From Actinomucor elegans (lineage: Eukaryota > Mucoromycota > Mucoromycetes > Mucorales > Mucoraceae), in contig JAMSLZ010000001.1 of the NCBI GenBank assembly GCA_026027325.1, positions 806,001-870,000 on the forward strand: a stretch of 64,000 bases of DNA. Direction: 5' to 3'. The translations under genes and the position numbers were made by a program. Below are positions 1 to 11,597 of this stretch, in pieces. The notes under the pieces were generated by a model, which had not been told where the DNA came from, did no database searches, and saw nothing but the letters and a program-made list of their open reading frames with translations. The stretch's first letter is position 1. The number at the start of each line of letters is the position of its first letter.

Positions 1-900
1 AGCATGAAGTTGCATGGAACAGATTCAAGCGTAAAGAATTTTTAGAAGGCAAAGAGGATCATTCAATAGTGGCAAAACGTCGACACCTTAAACTGGGGCA
101 ATCTGAGCCACCCTTAGATCTGTTGAAGTAAGAATTTGCACCTATATATAAGCTCTAGTTCTTTACTTACGCATCTATAGTATCACTTTCTTTCAGTTAA
201 AGAGCATTGCTAACCGTTTGGTCGTGCATTTGGAGCGCTGCAAGGTAATCGCTTGCAATAACGCTTATCAGGACGTGATCAATATGATTGCTCGAGATAT
301 TACTGGCAAGAACTCACGTCGTTTGCAACGCGACCGAGAGCTAGCGCGTATGAAACTTACACTTAGCCATCTCAAAGAAAAGCGCGATTATTTATTAGAC
401 CAAGGCAATCAATATGAAGGCTACTTAAACAGTTGTATGACAGCTATGGCTACGAAGCGAGGCAAGAAGCAAAAATTCATCTTTCCTTTTACGCGTCAAT
501 ACTTTCATATGCGAGGTCTGCAAAAGACCGGTCTTGTACCAAAATTCGGATCTTACAAGTATACTGCTAAGCAACTGTATGAACGCAAGGTCTTGTTGGA
601 GGTGCTGGATATTTCAAAGAGACACTATGACCGTATTCCTATTATTTTGTCCATGGATCAAGCTGGTATTATAACAATTGAGGCAAGTTATGCCGGATGG
701 CCCATGTCTTCTGTTCAGGTGGATATGCGCTATGAAGAGCTACTACAAACGCAGTTCGAAGGCGTACAAACAGTGACGGTATTAGATGGTATGGCTAAAG
801 TCAATGTCAATCTGCTGATCTACCTCATAAACAAAAAGTAAGTCACAATAGCTGGTTGGTAATCACTTTTCTCTAACATATTAATAGGTTTTATGCATGA
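1..900 (+). CDS. IQGAP / RasGAP C-terminal domain protein, 3' end (partial)
   Basis: The 5' end lies outside the window. The visible part is the conserved RasGAP_C region found at the end of IQGAP scaffolds and of fungal Gap1/Sar1-type Ras GAPs. Recognisable blocks are KFGSYKYTAKQLYERKVLLE and the terminal AKVNVNLLIYLINKK followed by FYA, which match the IQGAP carboxyl end closely. Such proteins link Ras/Rho-family GTPases to actin and cytokinesis. The first intron begins at the donor at 128; the acceptor is ambiguous, because the obvious CAG at 194-196 would give a stop, whereas using AG at 203-204 keeps the frame. A second intron at 839-887 adds the last codons, ending at TGA 898-900. Whether the whole protein is IQGAP or a shorter Ras GAP cannot be decided from this end alone. 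Confidence 0.85.
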
Positions 901-1242
901 GCGTTATGTATTTTAAGAGTCGCGTAGTACCAGTATAGGAATCAAAAACTTGTAATTCAATAAAACAAACAAGAAGTACTTCTTCTTGCTCAATACTATC
1001 TACGTTTTCAGCTGCTAATAAAATCCTGATTTTTCTTAGTAAAGATGCGCCATCTGAAGTTGCCTTAAATGAATTGTCAATATAAATCGCCTTTAATACG
1101 TAAACCATTGGGAAACCGCGTTACACGAGTACCCCATTTCGATAAAAATAAATCGTTCCCACTTTCTTTACGCCTTTTTTCCTGTTTTTTCTTGTTTTCT
1201 AGAGTCATTTCTCGAGATTTTCGATTACATTAAACCAAGGCT
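901..1242. other. Intergenic spacer
   Basis: A 342-bp AT-rich gap holding the 3' flank of the RasGAP_C gene and the presumed promoter of the MAP kinase. A pyrimidine-rich stretch (about 1160-1200) lies just before the kinase start. The open frame on the minus strand here has no recognisable protein features. Confidence 0.6.
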
Positions 1243-2875
1243 ATGACAATTCTAGACGATTACTATTCAATTTCAGTAAACAATGAAGCAGAAAAATTCA
1301 TTATTAGCAAGCAATACAAGATTATTCAAAAAATTGGTTCGGGATCCTATGGATCTGTCTGCAGTGCTTTGAATGTAAATACAAACGAAGGTATGGTTAC
1401 CTAATGTGAAATCATTTCTAGGATCCCTTACCTATTTTTTTCATCCCAAGTTGTGGCTATCAAGAAATGCCGCCATGTCTTTGATAAAAAATTGATAACG
1501 AAGCGGTGCCTCCGAGAAATCAAACTATTGCAGCATTTCAACGGCCATCCACGTATTATTGATTTGAAAGCAATGGATATTATCGATCCTCAAACGTTTA
1601 ATGAAGTTTACTTGATACAATCATGTTGTGATACGACAATGGCTGACATTATTCATTATTCCAAAGAGGATTTGGAGCCTATGCATATCCAATGGTTCAT
1701 GTATCAGTTATTCTCGGGACTCAAGTATATTCATAGCGCTAATGTGCTTCATCGAGATTTGAAGCCTGGTAATTAAACTAGCATTGAAACGCAGCCACCA
1801 ACCAAGTAGCTAATATCTGGTTTTAAATCGCAGCTAACATTTTAGTCAATCAGAATTGCGACTTGAAGATCTGCGACTTTGGAATGGCTCGTGGGCTTGT
1901 AAGACACTCGGATCAAATGGAATCAAAGTATATGACACATTACGTTGTTACGCGTTGGTACCGAGCACCAGAGATTATGATAAGTCGTACTACCTATGAT
2001 AAATCCAGTAAGTGCATATGACATAAGCTATAAAAACCATTCAACTTAACCTGCTTTTAATAGTTGACATGTGGTCGGTTGGTTGTATATTAGCCGAATT
2101 ACTTGGCCGTAAAGTCCTTTTCAAAGGTACTGATTATGTTGATCAAATACACAAAATTGTTGGTATTCTCGGTCTTCCTAAAGACACTTCATTCTGGGAC
2201 AATTCATCCTCTGTCACAGAATACATTCGTAACCTACGTGATGAGAGTGGCTTACCACCCCCTGAAGAACCTATCGATTTCAGCCTTCTCTTCACCAATG
2301 CCTCATCTGAAGCCGTTCATCTTCTTCGAAACTTACTTTGTCTCGATCCTACTAAACGTATAACTGCTAATCAAGGTCTAGAGCATCCATTCGTGGCTGC
2401 CTTCCGAGATCCTGCTGAAGAAATCGATTGTGCCACTTTGTTTGATTTTGATAGTTTTGAAATGATCGAAAGTGAGTACGTATTGCGACAATGCATTGTA
2501 GATGAAGTCATGAAAAGCAAAGGCATTGATGAATATCATGCTTCTTCTTTCTCGTCGCAAAGTTCGCGTAGAAGATATACTGGAGGCTCCATCTCCACAC
2601 CTTCTTCTGCATTTACAGCTGAAGCAAATCAACATGCCATTCATCTTGCACAAACAGGTAAAGAGGTCGCAGTGAATCATACACAAGAAAATAACTTGCA
2701 GTTCATGGTTATGGGCGGTCAATTTGTTGGTGAGCCGGAGGATATGGATGAAGATGATAGAAAGATGATGGATAGTGATGAAAGTGATATTCACGTAGGT
2801 AAAAGACGTACATTGATTGGACCTACCAACGTCAATTTCTTGGATTTGGAACGCCATTTGAGCAGAGAATGGTAG
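1243..2875 (+). CDS. SLT2: Slt2/Mpk1-like MAP kinase with a T-H-Y activation loop
   Basis: Four exons (1243-1390, 1451-1768, 1834-2007, 2064-2875) give 483 aa. The kinase core is complete: glycine loop [14 protein letters not shown] lysine, HRDLKP catalytic loop, DFG at residues 170-172, and [10 protein letters not shown]. The C-lobe block [20 protein letters not shown] and the LEHPF..DPAEE tail block resemble the cell-wall-integrity MAPK branch (Slt2/Mpk1/Pmk1). A low-complexity acidic tail follows. The TxY motif reads T190-H191-Y192 instead of TEY; the codons ACA CAT TAC at 1935-1943 are unambiguous. Both phosphorylatable residues are kept, so activation by a dual-specificity MAPKK is still plausible. 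The call to the Slt2 branch comes from sequence resemblance read by eye. Confidence 0.88.
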
Positions 2876-3352
2876 TTTTCCTATTGACTATACCCCCCCC
2901 CCATTTCCTCTTATAACATCCTCAAGCACTAGTCTGTTAATCTGTTTTTTGTTTCGTTAATTTTACAAAGCCACTGCAATAAGTATAATAAATGTATGTA
3001 ATAATAACCTGTTATGATTATAGGACTTGTTTATTGTTTGGAGGATCTATGACGACTCTAAACCATAGATTTTGATTATAAGGTCCAGTGACCCAAGTTC
3101 AATTGGATCGGTATAGTGCAGTAAGATCTGATCCAAAACGAAACCAGTGGCATTGTCAGCTTGATAAATGACACTGGTATTTTCTAGTTCTAACAACATT
3201 AGATAGCTTCCGATTCTAATCAATGACCGCCTGATACGATGATATTCTTCTTCCATATTCTGCCTCTGGAAATACAGTTATCACTGCAACGTACGGTTCA
3301 GTCAGTGATTCTTTAGTTTGGCTCTAAGAGGATTTATTGTAAATGAAAATAT
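2876..3352. other. 3' flank of the MAPK gene
   Basis: AT-rich sequence with a run of nine C near 2892 and AATAAA-like motifs near 2985. A short minus-strand frame (3047-3256) is open, but I recognise nothing in it. Confidence 0.5.
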
Positions 3353-3521
3353 TCAGATAAGGCCAATTTTGGCTTCAATATATCTTGACAGAGAGCTTTT
3401 TTGAACTTGAGGCTGCAAAAGTAGTGGATCAAAACCTCCCAAGCCAAGGAAATCTTCATCAGATTGGAATAGTTGCTCTTGAACGTTTTTGCTAGTAGCC
3501 TTTCGTTTTCCTTTGCCACGT

Positions 3522-3552
<31 letters not shown>

Positions 3553-4310
3553 CAGCAGAACTAAAAGACAAACCCTCTTCGTTTTCTCAGCTACGAATCA
3601 AAGAATCTATAACAAAACAAGCCTTAATGTCAGGCGAACCTTCTTCCTCGAAAGGAGGCAATTTCATATCAATCAATGATGAATTTTCGTCATTGTTTAA
3701 GTACTAAAGCAAACCAAAGGCAAAACATCATTATCTTTGCCAGTAGGACACAGGCCAAGATCACATGTAGTATTTTCTCCGCCGTCTTCAAGTGATCTAT
3801 TAGCGTGGTGATGCTGATGATCGAAGTCAGTCTTCCCAACATATCTAGTAAACGGCTGTTCCTTGTTGTTATGAGTGGAAGCAGAAAATATTTTGTTCGT
3901 TTTTGAGACGCCCTTGAACTTGCAATGTCTTTTAAAGCCGCAGCATATCCGTTGTAATTGCTGCTATTTAGTCTCGCCTACCAAATCACCAAATCCTGTT
4001 TGTCTATACTTCAATTTATGAGCGGTAGCATAGCTTTCCATAATCAAATAGACCTTTGTGCGAACATCAAACTTGTTTTTTAAATGAACACCGCTAGACT
4101 GGAAATATAACAAAGCTCTATCAAGGATATCGAAATTCCTTCTTCCTTCTGCAGCAGAGGCAACAAGTTTCTTACGATTGTCAGTCCCAGTCTTGGTCTT
4201 CTGGTCCCAGATGGCGAGTTCTCTGCCCCCATTTTAAAAATGAAACTCTAGAAGATGATCATAGAAGCTTAGATCGTCCTTATTCCCTTTATCTACTGGA
4301 TATCACCAGC
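3353..4310 (-). pseudogene. Decayed ORF of unrecognised protein, lysine-run interrupted
   Basis: Read on the minus strand, a coherent protein-like sequence of roughly 300 residues runs through this interval, broken by in-frame stops (for example after DHLLEFHF, after GDLVGETK, and in SLIRS*ENEEG) and at least one frameshift near 3705. Stretches such as ALLYFQSSGVHLKNKFDVRT and KVYLIMESYATAHKLKYRQ have normal protein composition. The C-terminal 72 codons (3353-3571) are open and contain a poly-Lys run encoded by a 26-nt T tract on the plus strand (3526-3551). I do not recognise the family; it could be a decayed mobile-element or lineage-specific repeat protein. Reading it as a dead gene is inference from frame coherence across the stops. 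Confidence 0.5.
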
Positions 4311-5329
4311 TATAAGTCTTAGGTACTATATTAATATAAAAAATATGTGATAAAATTTAAAATTAAGTTATTACCCAACTAGCCTGCATCACTTGTAGTT
4401 ATACTTTTAAAAGAAATTATACTTTACTATCAGTATTCTAAATGGTTTAATATGTGTGTTTTACATTATGTTTTGTCAATTGACTTAAGGGGTGATTCCA
4501 ACCTCTGATGAAAATGACAGATGGTGAGATCGTTTATAAAAAGTATAATTTAAATATGATTGGCTTTTGTTTCAACTACCGATTTTATATATATGTATAT
4601 AAATGAAACCCCTTAATGATTCTCGTCAAGAACTATGGGGTCGTTTTTGACTGTTGTTGCATATACTTATAATAAGGATAGAGTTGACTTATTATCTATG
4701 GTAGTCGCTATTCTATAATGTACGGCTCTAATAGTATAAAATAATATGTATTTTAGCCCCTCAGTTTTTTTTTTAGAAGACTATATATACACACGTTCTC
4801 CACATATCTTAGTTAAATATCGGCTCTGCTTAGCGCTCGGAAAAAGTTGTTGCATTTATTTAAGCCTAATGAATATTCATAAAGAGCATGTCTAAAAGAA
4901 AAATGGAGGCATACCAATGGTATATTTGTGGTCCATGATCCTTCAGGGTGTGTGTGGTACACTTCTCTAAAAACATTATATCATCAACCTTATGACATCG
5001 TTCTGAAAGCTGTTGAATCATCTCGCTTAAGTATATAATACATTTGAATGGTAACAATAACATGCACTTTTATATTCTTGAGCATACCCAAAGGAGTAAC
5101 TGTTACTGGGTTACATTGATCCCCTCGTGTTTCGTACCATTAAGCTGATCTAGTAGATAAGTTTGATTTGGAGAAGTGTATTCCGTATCTTTTAATGCAA
5201 GACTATCTGTCATCTATCGAAAAATCAAATGAAACGCAAGTATAATAAGAACCAGATAGAAGCTATATATATGTATTTACGTTTTTTTTTATTGGTTATG
5301 AGCATCTAGAGTAAATAACTAGTAAGAAG
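4311..5329. other. AT-rich intergenic region
   Basis: About 1 kb of AT-rich DNA between the decayed ORF and the 3' end of the SKT5-like gene. Short open frames occur but none shows motifs or coding-like composition. Confidence 0.5.
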
Positions 5330-7060
5330 TTACATAATTGTACATTCTGAATCCTTTGAATCACTTGAAGTATTATTGGCTTCACGTGTATGTTTACGTC
5401 GTTGTTGAGGTCTTGCACCACCATATTTAAGTTCTGTCAAACGTTGCATGGCCCTACGATAATTCTGGGCTGCGGCACGCATATACCAGCGCTTTGCTTC
5501 TTCTAAATTCTGTCTAGTACCAGTACCTGTTTCTGTATAGTAGCCAACCGCGTATTCTGCTTTAGCACTACCGCGATCGGCTGCTTTACGAGCCCACAAA
5601 TAAGCTTCTGTATCACTTTGAGGTAATACACCTTCAGCGCCAGTCAAATACCAACCCGATAAAGCAAATTCAGCTTCAATATCACCTTGTTCAGCAGCCT
5701 TTGAATACCAAGCAATAGAGCGTCTAGGATCCACAGGACAATTGAGGAAACCATTCTCATATGCCAAGCCCAACTTGAACTGTGAAGGAGCATAGCCATA
5801 CTGAGCAGCCTGTGTAAACAATTCGCGAGCATAATTGAGGTCAGGAATGACTGATGGGATGCCTTCCTTTTCATAGGCCAACCCCAGTTCATGTAATGCA
5901 TGAGGATGGTCTTCATCAGCTTGCTGAGCTGCGCGTTTGAGCCAAGAGATACCTTCACGTGGATTCTTTGGTTGTCCCAGGAACCCTTTGAGCAATATCA
6001 TGCCTAGCTTATACATGGCTGTATTATCACCCAAATTGGCTGCTTTTCTATAAAACTGCATGGCGTGATTCTTATCCCTCTTGGTGCCAGCACCGACTTC
6101 ATAACACACAGCTGCGCGAAAGGTACATCCAGGATGGCTCTGTTTGGATCCTTGTACATATAAAGCAAAGGCCTTTTCAGGATCCATTTGTAATCCCATG
6201 GTGCCAGTACCATAACAATTGGCTAAAAAGAACTGTGCTTCAGGATAGCCTTGCTTGCCCATACCTGAATGAGCAGCCAGCTTTTTGACGATCTTTTGAG
6301 CTTCCATAATCATGGCTTCGCGAGTACGTTTGGTGCGCTTAGGATCTTGTTCATCCACACAAAGTTGGTTCACTGCTTCCAATAAAAACTTAGCAAGGTC
6401 CAAAGTGAGGCGAGGATCATTGCTGTTCATGGCTTCTTGACGGAACATGGCTAGGTTTTCTTTAGTGGCAGGTGGGAATTGACTCTTTTTGGGCCGTTTG
6501 CCAGCTGCATGCGCCACAGAGAGAGAACTGTCGGCCAAATAGCTATTATCAGGCATTAACACGGTAGGCGCCATATTAGCATGTCCAAATGTTTGTGGTG
6601 CTGGTGGAGGAGGCATCATGGGTCTCATATGGGGGCGGTAGTAATTATGTGTAGGTGGTAATGGAGGAGGTGCAGCGTTATTAGGTCTAACATGAGGTGA
6701 CATAATTGGTTGTGGCGGCAAAGGCCTATAATGCTGCTGTGGTGGAGGAGGTCTATTATTGTCAGGGTAATACATGGCAGATGGCTGTCTGCTCATATTA
6801 TTATTAGTATTGTTATAATTGGTGTTATTTCTTAATTGAGGAGGTGGTACGCCATTGTGTTGAAAGGAAGGTGAATATGAAGCTCTTGTATTTTGAAAGG
6901 AAGGTGAGCTATTGGCGCTCTGGCTAAGATTTGGATTGCTATTGTTATTGATCCTTGGTGAATGCTGCTGCTGCTGCTGCTGCTGTTGTTGTTGTTGTTG
7001 TTGTTGGTGATGAGGTTGATACTGTGGCTGTTGTTGTTGATATTGTGGCTGTTGTTGTTG

Positions 7061-7096
<36 letters not shown>

Positions 7097-7432
7097 TAAG
7101 TTACTTGTACTTAATGTTAGCGTGCTACTATTAGCAGAAGATGGTTGGCATGGCACATTAGAACCGCTTATAGGTGAATGTACTATATCATCAGGCTTTT
7201 GAACAGTATCTGAACTCGTATATATTACAGAAGAGGTTTTGTATGCTTCTGATTCATCATTGAACTGGGCAACGTTCTCAGGAACATGGTCTCGTTGGTT
7301 AAACTGAGTTTCATTATGGTGGGATGGTTGGTTTATAGATAATCGTTCAAAATCAAGATTATAAAAAGAGGATTTTTCTATTTGATTTGATCCATCTTGT
7401 TGATTACCATTTGCTGGTAATGCAATTGTCAT
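5330..7432 (-). CDS. SKT5: Skt5/Chs4-like Sel1-repeat activator of chitin synthase, CaaX protein
   Basis: A single coding exon of 700 aa, starting at the ATG at 7430-7432; the frame extends 8 codons further upstream, but only with a TTG. The N-terminal half is low complexity: two poly-Gln tracts (residues about 113-128 and 143-156), Asn-rich stretches, then Pro-rich segments. From about residue 390 a series of Sel1-like repeats follows, with signatures such as YPEAQFFLANCYGTG, AMQFYRKAANLGDNTAMYKL and EAKRWYMRAAAQNYRRAM. The protein ends C-T-I-M, a CaaX prenylation box, as in yeast Skt5/Chs4, which is farnesylated and recruits and activates chitin synthase at the membrane. Repeats plus CaaX make the assignment strong. 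A leader intron (about 7447-7505) lies just before the start codon. Confidence 0.9.
6965..7096 (-). repeat. CAG/CAA repeat encoding two poly-Gln tracts
   Basis: Mixed CTG/TTG triplets on the plus strand encode 16 and 14 consecutive glutamines, separated by a short PQY/PHH linker. Blocks of pure CAG next to blocks of pure CAA suggest expansion by replication slippage. Length variation between strains is likely. Confidence 0.9.
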
Positions 7433-7943
7433 TATAAAAGGAGAGACTGCCGACAAATGTTAAAATTCAAAAAAAAACACAGAAAAAAAGTATTCCAAGC
7501 TTACCTTTTTGGCTTTACAATATACGTATTAATCTCAGGTAAGAAGGAATGAATAGAGAAGAAAAAGAGATTTGGTTTAAAAGAACAAGCTTATTGCTGA
7601 GCGTCTATTTTTTTTCCTGTCATTTGTGTTACGTTTTACCTCAGAAAAGGCTATCTTTGTATATATTCAACTAGTTTTTCCCGAGAACCTTAAGTATTTT
7701 CCGTTTTAACGCTCAAAAACAAGTTTGTTCTTGATCAGTTCTATTTGTTCAAATGCCATTACAGCTATAGTTTGGCTCAGATTACAATATTTCTCGATGG
7801 CCTTCAAGGAATACATGCTTATTTGACAATCTGGATAGTATCCATAATAGCCAATATTCAATCCCCGAACTTGCTATATGAAATTAAACACGTTCCTTGA
7901 TCTTACTGAGCTGCTCCTTTCACGTTTAGAGTAAATTGTACAA
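7433..7943. promoter_or_regulatory. Shared divergent promoter region (SKT5-like / WASP-like)
   Basis: A 511-bp gap separates two divergently transcribed genes acting at the cell cortex. On the minus side a consensus GTAAGC donor (about 7505) and a CAG acceptor (about 7447) mark a 5'-leader intron of the SKT5-like gene. The remainder is AT-rich with short T and A runs. Co-regulation is only an inference from the head-to-head arrangement. Confidence 0.5.
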
Positions 7944-9396
7944 ATGAAATCTGCCACTCTTCCAAGGGCAGAGGATAAACGAATCGTTCGAAATGCTTTA
8001 CCTTCTTCTGTAAGTTGTACTTGTAATCATCCGTATAAAGCTCATCATCTCTAGCATTGATCTAGAATATTTTCACGGCAGCAGTAGCAAGACTCTATAT
8101 AGCTCTTCCAGATGATAAAACTTGGAGGTATTCCGGTTTGTGGGGTGCTGTAGCATTTTGCAAAGATAGAAACAAAAACAACTCTTATTTCATTCGATTA
8201 ATTGATATGGAGGTAAGTAGATTTTCAAGATATGTATCGTTTCGAGGCTAACGTATGTATTATTAATAGACAGATCAAGGTGTTATCTGGGAACAAGAAC
8301 TCTATCAACAATTTGAATATGTAAAAGATTGTCCTTTCTTTCATTCATTTGAAACAGATGTAAGCTCACACTTGGAAAGCTTTCACCATGATATTGACAC
8401 ACAAATAGGATTGTTTAGCTGGTATTCTCTTTGTGCATCAAGGCGAAGCTGATGTTTTCTACGACAAAGTGCTTAACCGAGAAAGTATCAAGTTGAAAGA
8501 CAATAGATCACAAAAAAAGTATGTGCCTATAGATTATATCATTCTTTCTAACTGTTTACTTTTAGTGATGTGGGTCGTGTAAGTTATATACCAGGCAAAG
8601 GATTCACAGTTGAAGGCAATGATCCAGAGGTGTTGGAAATTCTACGAGAACTTGAAAAACTCGAAGACTTTTCTGCTGCTGACATTGATCAAAACCAAGA
8701 TTTCATCCAAGATTTTATTCGACAATACAGAAGCACTACTACCAAGAAAAGTAAGCAAAATATATTAAGTATTGAATAGATTTGCTTACGCATTCAACAG
8801 GCAAAAGGGGCCCACCTCCACCTCCTCCTCCATCTAGAAACAGGTCTGTGAATAACAGTAACAGATCAATGCCTCCTCCAGTTCCACCCATGATGAACAG
8901 ACAAGTGTCTTCTACACCTCCACCTCCTCCTGTACCGAATCGAGGAGCGAGACAGTCAACTCTCCCTCCTCCTCCGCCTCCACCTGCCAAAGATTTCGTA
9001 TCTTCACCTATACCCAGTCATGCCACTGCCTTTGGAAGCACTTCACCCCCACCGCCCCCACCCCCGCCTCCAGCAGCGCCAGCCTCACCATCTCCGCCCC
9101 CACCTCCTCCTACATCTACTGGAGGACATTCTCCCGCCATTGCATCGCCATCAGGTGGAGATGGTCGCAGTAATTTAATGGCAGCTATTCGATCCACAGG
9201 TGGTATTGGAGCACTGAAGAAAGGAGGATCCTTGAAACACACATCTTCGGTACCTCGTACCTCAACGAAAAGTGCTTCTATGCAAACAAATAGTAAGGCT
9301 GATATGGCATCGAGTCTTGCCGCTGTATTGCAACAAAGAAAATCAGCTATGCAAAGTGATGATGAAGATGATGAAGATGATGATGATTGGAAATAA
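7944..9396 (+). CDS. LAS17: WASP/Las17 homologue, Arp2/3 activator
   Basis: Six exons (7944-8009, 8066-8212, 8270-8359, 8409-8518, 8566-8750, 8801-9396) give 397 aa. Residues about 8-130 form a WH1/EVH1 domain (TAAVARLYIALP, TWRYSGLWGAVAFCKD, YQQFEYVKDCPFFHSFE, LAGILFV). Residues about 138-185 (GRVSYIPGKGFTVEGNDPEV...) resemble the GTPase-binding region of animal WASP. Long proline runs follow (about 203-320), suited to profilin and SH3 binding. A WH2-like segment (NLMAAIRSTGGIGALKK) and a terminal acidic block ending DDDDWK supply the actin and Arp2/3 contacts. Activity would be branched-actin nucleation at endocytic patches and tips. The shadow ORFs on the opposite strand are artefacts of the proline codons. 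Confidence 0.92.
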
Positions 9397-11169
9397 AATC
9401 ATAGGCATGTTGATGCATAAAATGGTCTCTATATAAAAAGTTACATGACTATACTGGTATACCATATGCAATATAGATATAAGAATTTTAGATGTTTCTC
9501 TTATGTCCACAATACCAGTTAAATAAACCTGTTCCTAAGAATGTATCTCGTGCTATGATTCTTGTGGCCATTTGATTAGAACCATCAAATTCTCTTATCA
9601 GCGTTAAGGATAGCGCTTAGCTCGCAATTAGACAACGTCCATATATATACATTTCTACTATCTATAGTAAAAGGAACACAGGGTCATTGTTCGTATGGAA
9701 TGATATAATATCTGTGTACGTATAGATTAGCCAGATAGCTATATAGTATAGATTCTTAATAGGAGTTATGCTTGATAATCAGAGTAACTTATAATGCTTG
9801 TTTTTTTGAAAAAAACATTAAATCGACTTTATTGGCCATAATGTTTAATTTTTCTTGGATATCATTATTATGAGCGATGTTCATTATTATTGCCTATTGT
9901 CCGGTTCTTTTATGAGCTGATTTATGATGATTTAGACTATCTTTTTGGTTATTAAGCACTGATACGTTATTCAAGGCGAGTTCTATGTCTTAAAAAAAAG
10001 CTAACTGATAGGTTATCATTGACAACTAGAAGAACCATACAATTGAAAAATGCACGTAAAATTATTGCTGAGGTGTATTGAACATTTGGTACTAGACAAG
10101 CAACAATATCCTAGTAGGCGAATCACTTTTGTGTCTATTTTTTCATGGCGCTAAAATTATTTAAATGCATCGCTAATACCATCTCTGTTTATTACAGCTC
10201 AAAGGATAGATTCATGCTTTGCTTGTTGTATAGAAGTAAATGGAGACACGAGTTAACAAATTTAATCTTAGTTTAAATTTGTTAAACCATTACAATCAAA
10301 TGATCTGTATTTTTTGAGTTGGGGAAAAGACAGCTGAATTGTAAACTATATCTCTAATATCCCTTTAATGGTATGAAAAGCTAACGCAAAAGTCCAATAT
10401 TATAACTTGTCCTCTTTGTATTGGCTGATGGTGGTGTAGCATATTGACACTGAATACAATCCCAAAAAAAATCCAGCCTAAATTTAATCTCACTTTATAA
10501 TAAAGTATTGCCTACACGGTGTATTTACAAGGTTTATGTAGAGTTCAAAGGTTCATCTAACAGTATAAATTCTAATTGGTTGGTGAATTGCGCCCCCAAA
10601 TGGAAATTTTGAAGACCTGGCCCACTACTCTTCCCTACTCTCCATTTCTCCCGAGATGTCATATAGTTCGCTATATTTTCTCTATACATTTAATGGTGCT
10701 CGTAAAACACCACTGTATTTTATATTTCCCTCTAATATATGGAAATTTTGGGATTTTTATTGGGAAATAGCATGCCTAGATGCTGACATAGTTACACTCT
10801 CCGTCTTACGCCGTCTTCTCCAAATCTTTCCTTGACAGATAGGTTGATTCTCAACCCTAAGAATCGTCCGTAAACCCTTTTTCTTATCTTTATTCTAGCT
10901 TAATATTAGATATATCTATTCTTACTTGTACTATTGTTTTCTTTTATCCCATTTATCAAGTTCCACCGCTCAGCAATGTGTAACCTCCGTAACTAAGAAA
11001 AAAAAAACCTAGTTGGTGTGTCAATTGGCTCATTGAGTTATCGTTGATAAAAAGCGGGGTTTTCGTCCCAAAAGTATCAATCACCTGATTGACAATTCGA
11101 TCTATAGTCTAAGTAATTTTGTACAAACACCATCTAAGCTGCTATAAAAATTTAGCTAGAATCTAAATG
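9397..11169. other. Gene-poor AT-rich region
   Basis: No gene is supported here. An 84-codon stretch near 10575-10830 is open in one frame but lacks recognisable motifs or a convincing start. The sequence around 10740-10990 looks as if it could belong to a mobile-element end, but no paired copy is present in the window. Confidence 0.4.
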
Positions 11170-11597
11170 GTCAAGAGCCAGACATAAAATATATAAACAT
11201 TAGCACCATTATTGAAGATAATGACACTGATACCAGTAATTTTTCTGCATCGACAAAGAATACATGGCGCGCATTCTATAATGTATATATGGGCAGTATA
11301 GTTGAATATGGTGGTGAAGTATATAAGCTTTACCCGATAGTATAATTCGAAGATATCGATGGCAGCGTTGAGTTTGATTGGATTCTTAAAGTCCGTAATT
11401 TTGTAGAATTGTTGAAAAAATCACATTAAAAAACATTGACTAGGGGAAAATCTTTAGCCAAATTCAACTTCTTATCAAGTATCGTTCCAAACAAGCATCT
11501 CAACCCCAACAAGGATACCTTAGCTATGAATAAGTATGCTAATAAAAAAAATGGAAATATTGCAGTATTTAGTTATGGTTTTTTAGTCCTAGCCTAA
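11170..11597 (+). pseudogene. Decayed ORF of unrecognised protein
   Basis: One forward frame stays protein-like over about 140 codons with only two in-frame stops, after KLYPIV and after VELLKKSH. Segments include EDNDTDTSNFSASTKNTWRA, SIVEYGGEVYKLYP, EDIDGSVEFDWILKVRNF and KFNFLSSIVPNKHLNPNKDT. There is no clear start and no intron signal that would remove the stops. This looks like a fragment of a dead gene or transposon ORF; the family is not recognised. Confidence 0.45.

Noticed and set aside
5330..7456. Longer start for the SKT5-like protein at 7456
   Set aside because: The upstream codon is TTG, and a splice acceptor of a leader intron lies between it and the first ATG at 7432.
8739..9242. 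Gly-rich minus-strand ORFs opposite the WASP gene
   Set aside because: They are shadows of the proline-codon repeats; the spliced plus-strand frame gives a full WASP architecture.
10576..10990. Possible solo LTR or LTR-retroelement fragment
   Set aside because: An open stretch and an LTR-like texture are present, but I found no second copy, no TG...CA ends with a target duplication and no primer-binding site that I can defend.
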